Assembly: GCA_026648125.1 (NCBI GenBank) | Contig: JAPKGD010000132.1 | Location: 1 to 6,077, forward strand | Direction: 5' to 3' | DNA: 6,077 bases | Source: Bdellovibrionales bacterium | GTDB lineage: Bacteria > Bdellovibrionota > Bdellovibrionia > Bdellovibrionales > UBA1609 | Shown: positions 5,266 through 6,077 of the stretch, piece by piece | How positions within the stretch are numbered: position 1 is the stretch's first letter | How the letters are laid out: every line of letters begins with the position of its first letter | The notes under the pieces: generated by a model | Databases searched by the model: none | The model's input: only the letters and a program-made list of their open reading frames with translations | Told to the model about the DNA's origin: nothing | Translations under genes and position numbers: made by a program

Positions 5266-6066
5266 TTAGTACACCAACTGAATTTGGACGGGGCGTTTTT
5301 TGTAAATCATAGTCGCCATACCACCCGCCGAAACCTCGGCATTTAACGCCTGTTCTGCGTTTGCTTCAATAGAAATAGTCACACTTCCGCGGGCCATTTC
5401 ATCGAGAGTGGCAGCTGGTATGCGTATTTCATGCGAAGATGCAAAGGTTTCAGAATAGATCTTGGATCCTTCTTGAGTTGGCGCAGGCGTGAGCTGAACA
5501 CCAATGCGATCAAAACCGCGACTTTCAAGAGCAATAACAAGGTCTTCGCCCAGCTTTACTCGGCTTGGAACCTTGGCATGGAAGGCCGGGAGCGCAAGTC
5601 GATCTTTAATCAAGCGCCCTTGTTGGTCCGTCCAATCGACGACCACTTCGCTCCCATTGTTCGGAACGAGGGCCGAATACGACGCTCGGCTTTGATCGCC
5701 CATATAGATCCAAAACAGTGGAAAGATAAATCCGGCATAAAAAGCAGCCATTTCGCCACCATCTGGGCGGTCGATAACGCTATCGTCTCTGACGCCATTG
5801 TTATTGACCCTGAGCTGACTGGGTGGGGCCAAACGCACATAAGTGCCCCACTGATCCTTCACCGTAAATACGGCATTGAACATTGTGGAACGGGTTCGCT
5901 CATCGTGGGCAAGGGCATAGGAGCGATAGATGTTGTTTGATCCAGTGACACTGTCCTCCGCAATAAGACTTGAATCAATCACTCCCCGGGAACAGGCCGT
6001 CTGAAGCAAAGCCAAACTGAGCAGAATGGGCGCGAAGTGCTTTTTTGAGGTCCTTTTAATTTCCAT
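5266..6066 (-). CDS. Putative lipoprotein of unknown function, first visible gene of the TetR-kinase operon
   Basis: A 266-residue exported protein. The N-terminus is basic (MEIKRTSKKH), then a hydrophobic core and LLQTAC, making Cys25 the likely lipidated residue. Gln at position -3 is not standard for a lipobox, so lipidation is probable but not certain; Ser follows the cysteine. A second hydrophobic stretch, AAFYAGFIFPLFWIYMG (about 107-123), could be a membrane-dipping or buried segment. The C-terminal part (about 155-266) looks beta-rich, with VKLGEDLVIALES and a closing EIRIPAATLDEMARG followed by alternating strands, suggestive of an Ig-like domain. I do not recognise the family. The start ATG (6066-6064) has GAG about 8 nt upstream at the window edge. 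It abuts the TetR gene (TAAATG), so a linked envelope role is plausible but is inference only. Confidence 0.7.
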   Translation of the reverse strand: MEIKRTSKKHFAPILLSLALLQTACSRGVIDSSLIAEDSVTGSNNIYRSYALAHDERTRSTMFNAVFTVKDQWGTYVRLAPPSQLRVNNNGVRDDSVIDRPDGGEMAAFYAGFIFPLFWIYMGDQSRASYSALVPNNGSEVVVDWTDQQGRLIKDRLALPAFHAKVPSRVKLGEDLVIALESRGFDRIGVQLTPAPTQEGSKIYSETFASSHEIRIPAATLDEMARGSVTISIEANAEQALNAEVSAGGMATMIYKKRPVQIQLVY

Positions 6067-6077
6067 ATAATTAACTC

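Noticed and set aside
5431..5940. 169-codon open frame on the plus strand
   Set aside because: It is antisense to the lipoprotein gene, which has a signal peptide, a ribosome site and operon junctions; the antisense product has no recognisable features.

Overview
From about position 260 onward the window looks like a chromosomal segment of a moderate-GC Gram-negative bacterium that encodes many exported proteins. Gene style (short secreted Cys-containing proteins, a lipoprotein, a TetR/ABC1-kinase pair, a DUF990-type ABC exporter) resembles Bdellovibrionota, but that placement is inferred from gene content and no marker gene proves it.

Positions 1-259 do not fit the rest. They are about two-thirds G+C (about 160 of the first 240 bases by hand count, against about one third in a sample just inside the next gene). 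They contain two unrelated broken gene pieces: an internal slice of dihydrolipoyl dehydrogenase (+) running into an N-terminal slice of an FtsX/MacB-like permease (-). At about 253-260 this switches abruptly to the true C-terminal tail of an ABC-2 permease. The left end is best read as a chimeric contig end or a very recent scrambled insertion.

Layout from there: the tail of an upstream ABC-2 permease (260-307, +) abuts a complete DUF990/COG3694-type permease (308-1099, +). Two exported proteins of unknown role follow on the minus strand: an Ig-like/ASH-domain protein (1108-1503) and a four-cysteine protein (1565-2122), separated by a terminator-like hairpin. Divergent from them is a TIGR02466-like 2OG-Fe(II) oxygenase. 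Its start is best placed at a TTG codon (2263), just behind a consensus TTGACA promoter and a GGAG ribosome site. It is followed after 13 nt by tRNA-Arg(CCG) (2897-2973) and after 25 more nt by a small six-cysteine secreted protein (2999-3301), with no visible terminator between them.

The right third is one minus-strand operon read from the right edge: lipoprotein (5266-6066), TetR regulator (4573-5265) and ABC1/UbiB-family atypical kinase (3344-4576). The genes are joined by TAAATG and by a 4-base GTGA overlap, so they are likely co-transcribed and translationally coupled.

I see no CRISPR array, transposase, phage module or toxin-antitoxin pair, and no convincing new system. The points most worth a second look are the chimeric left edge, the oxygenase start/promoter, the mRNA-tRNA-mRNA arrangement and the kinase with an altered KxGQ motif. 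No stretch over 300 bases lacks a gene.
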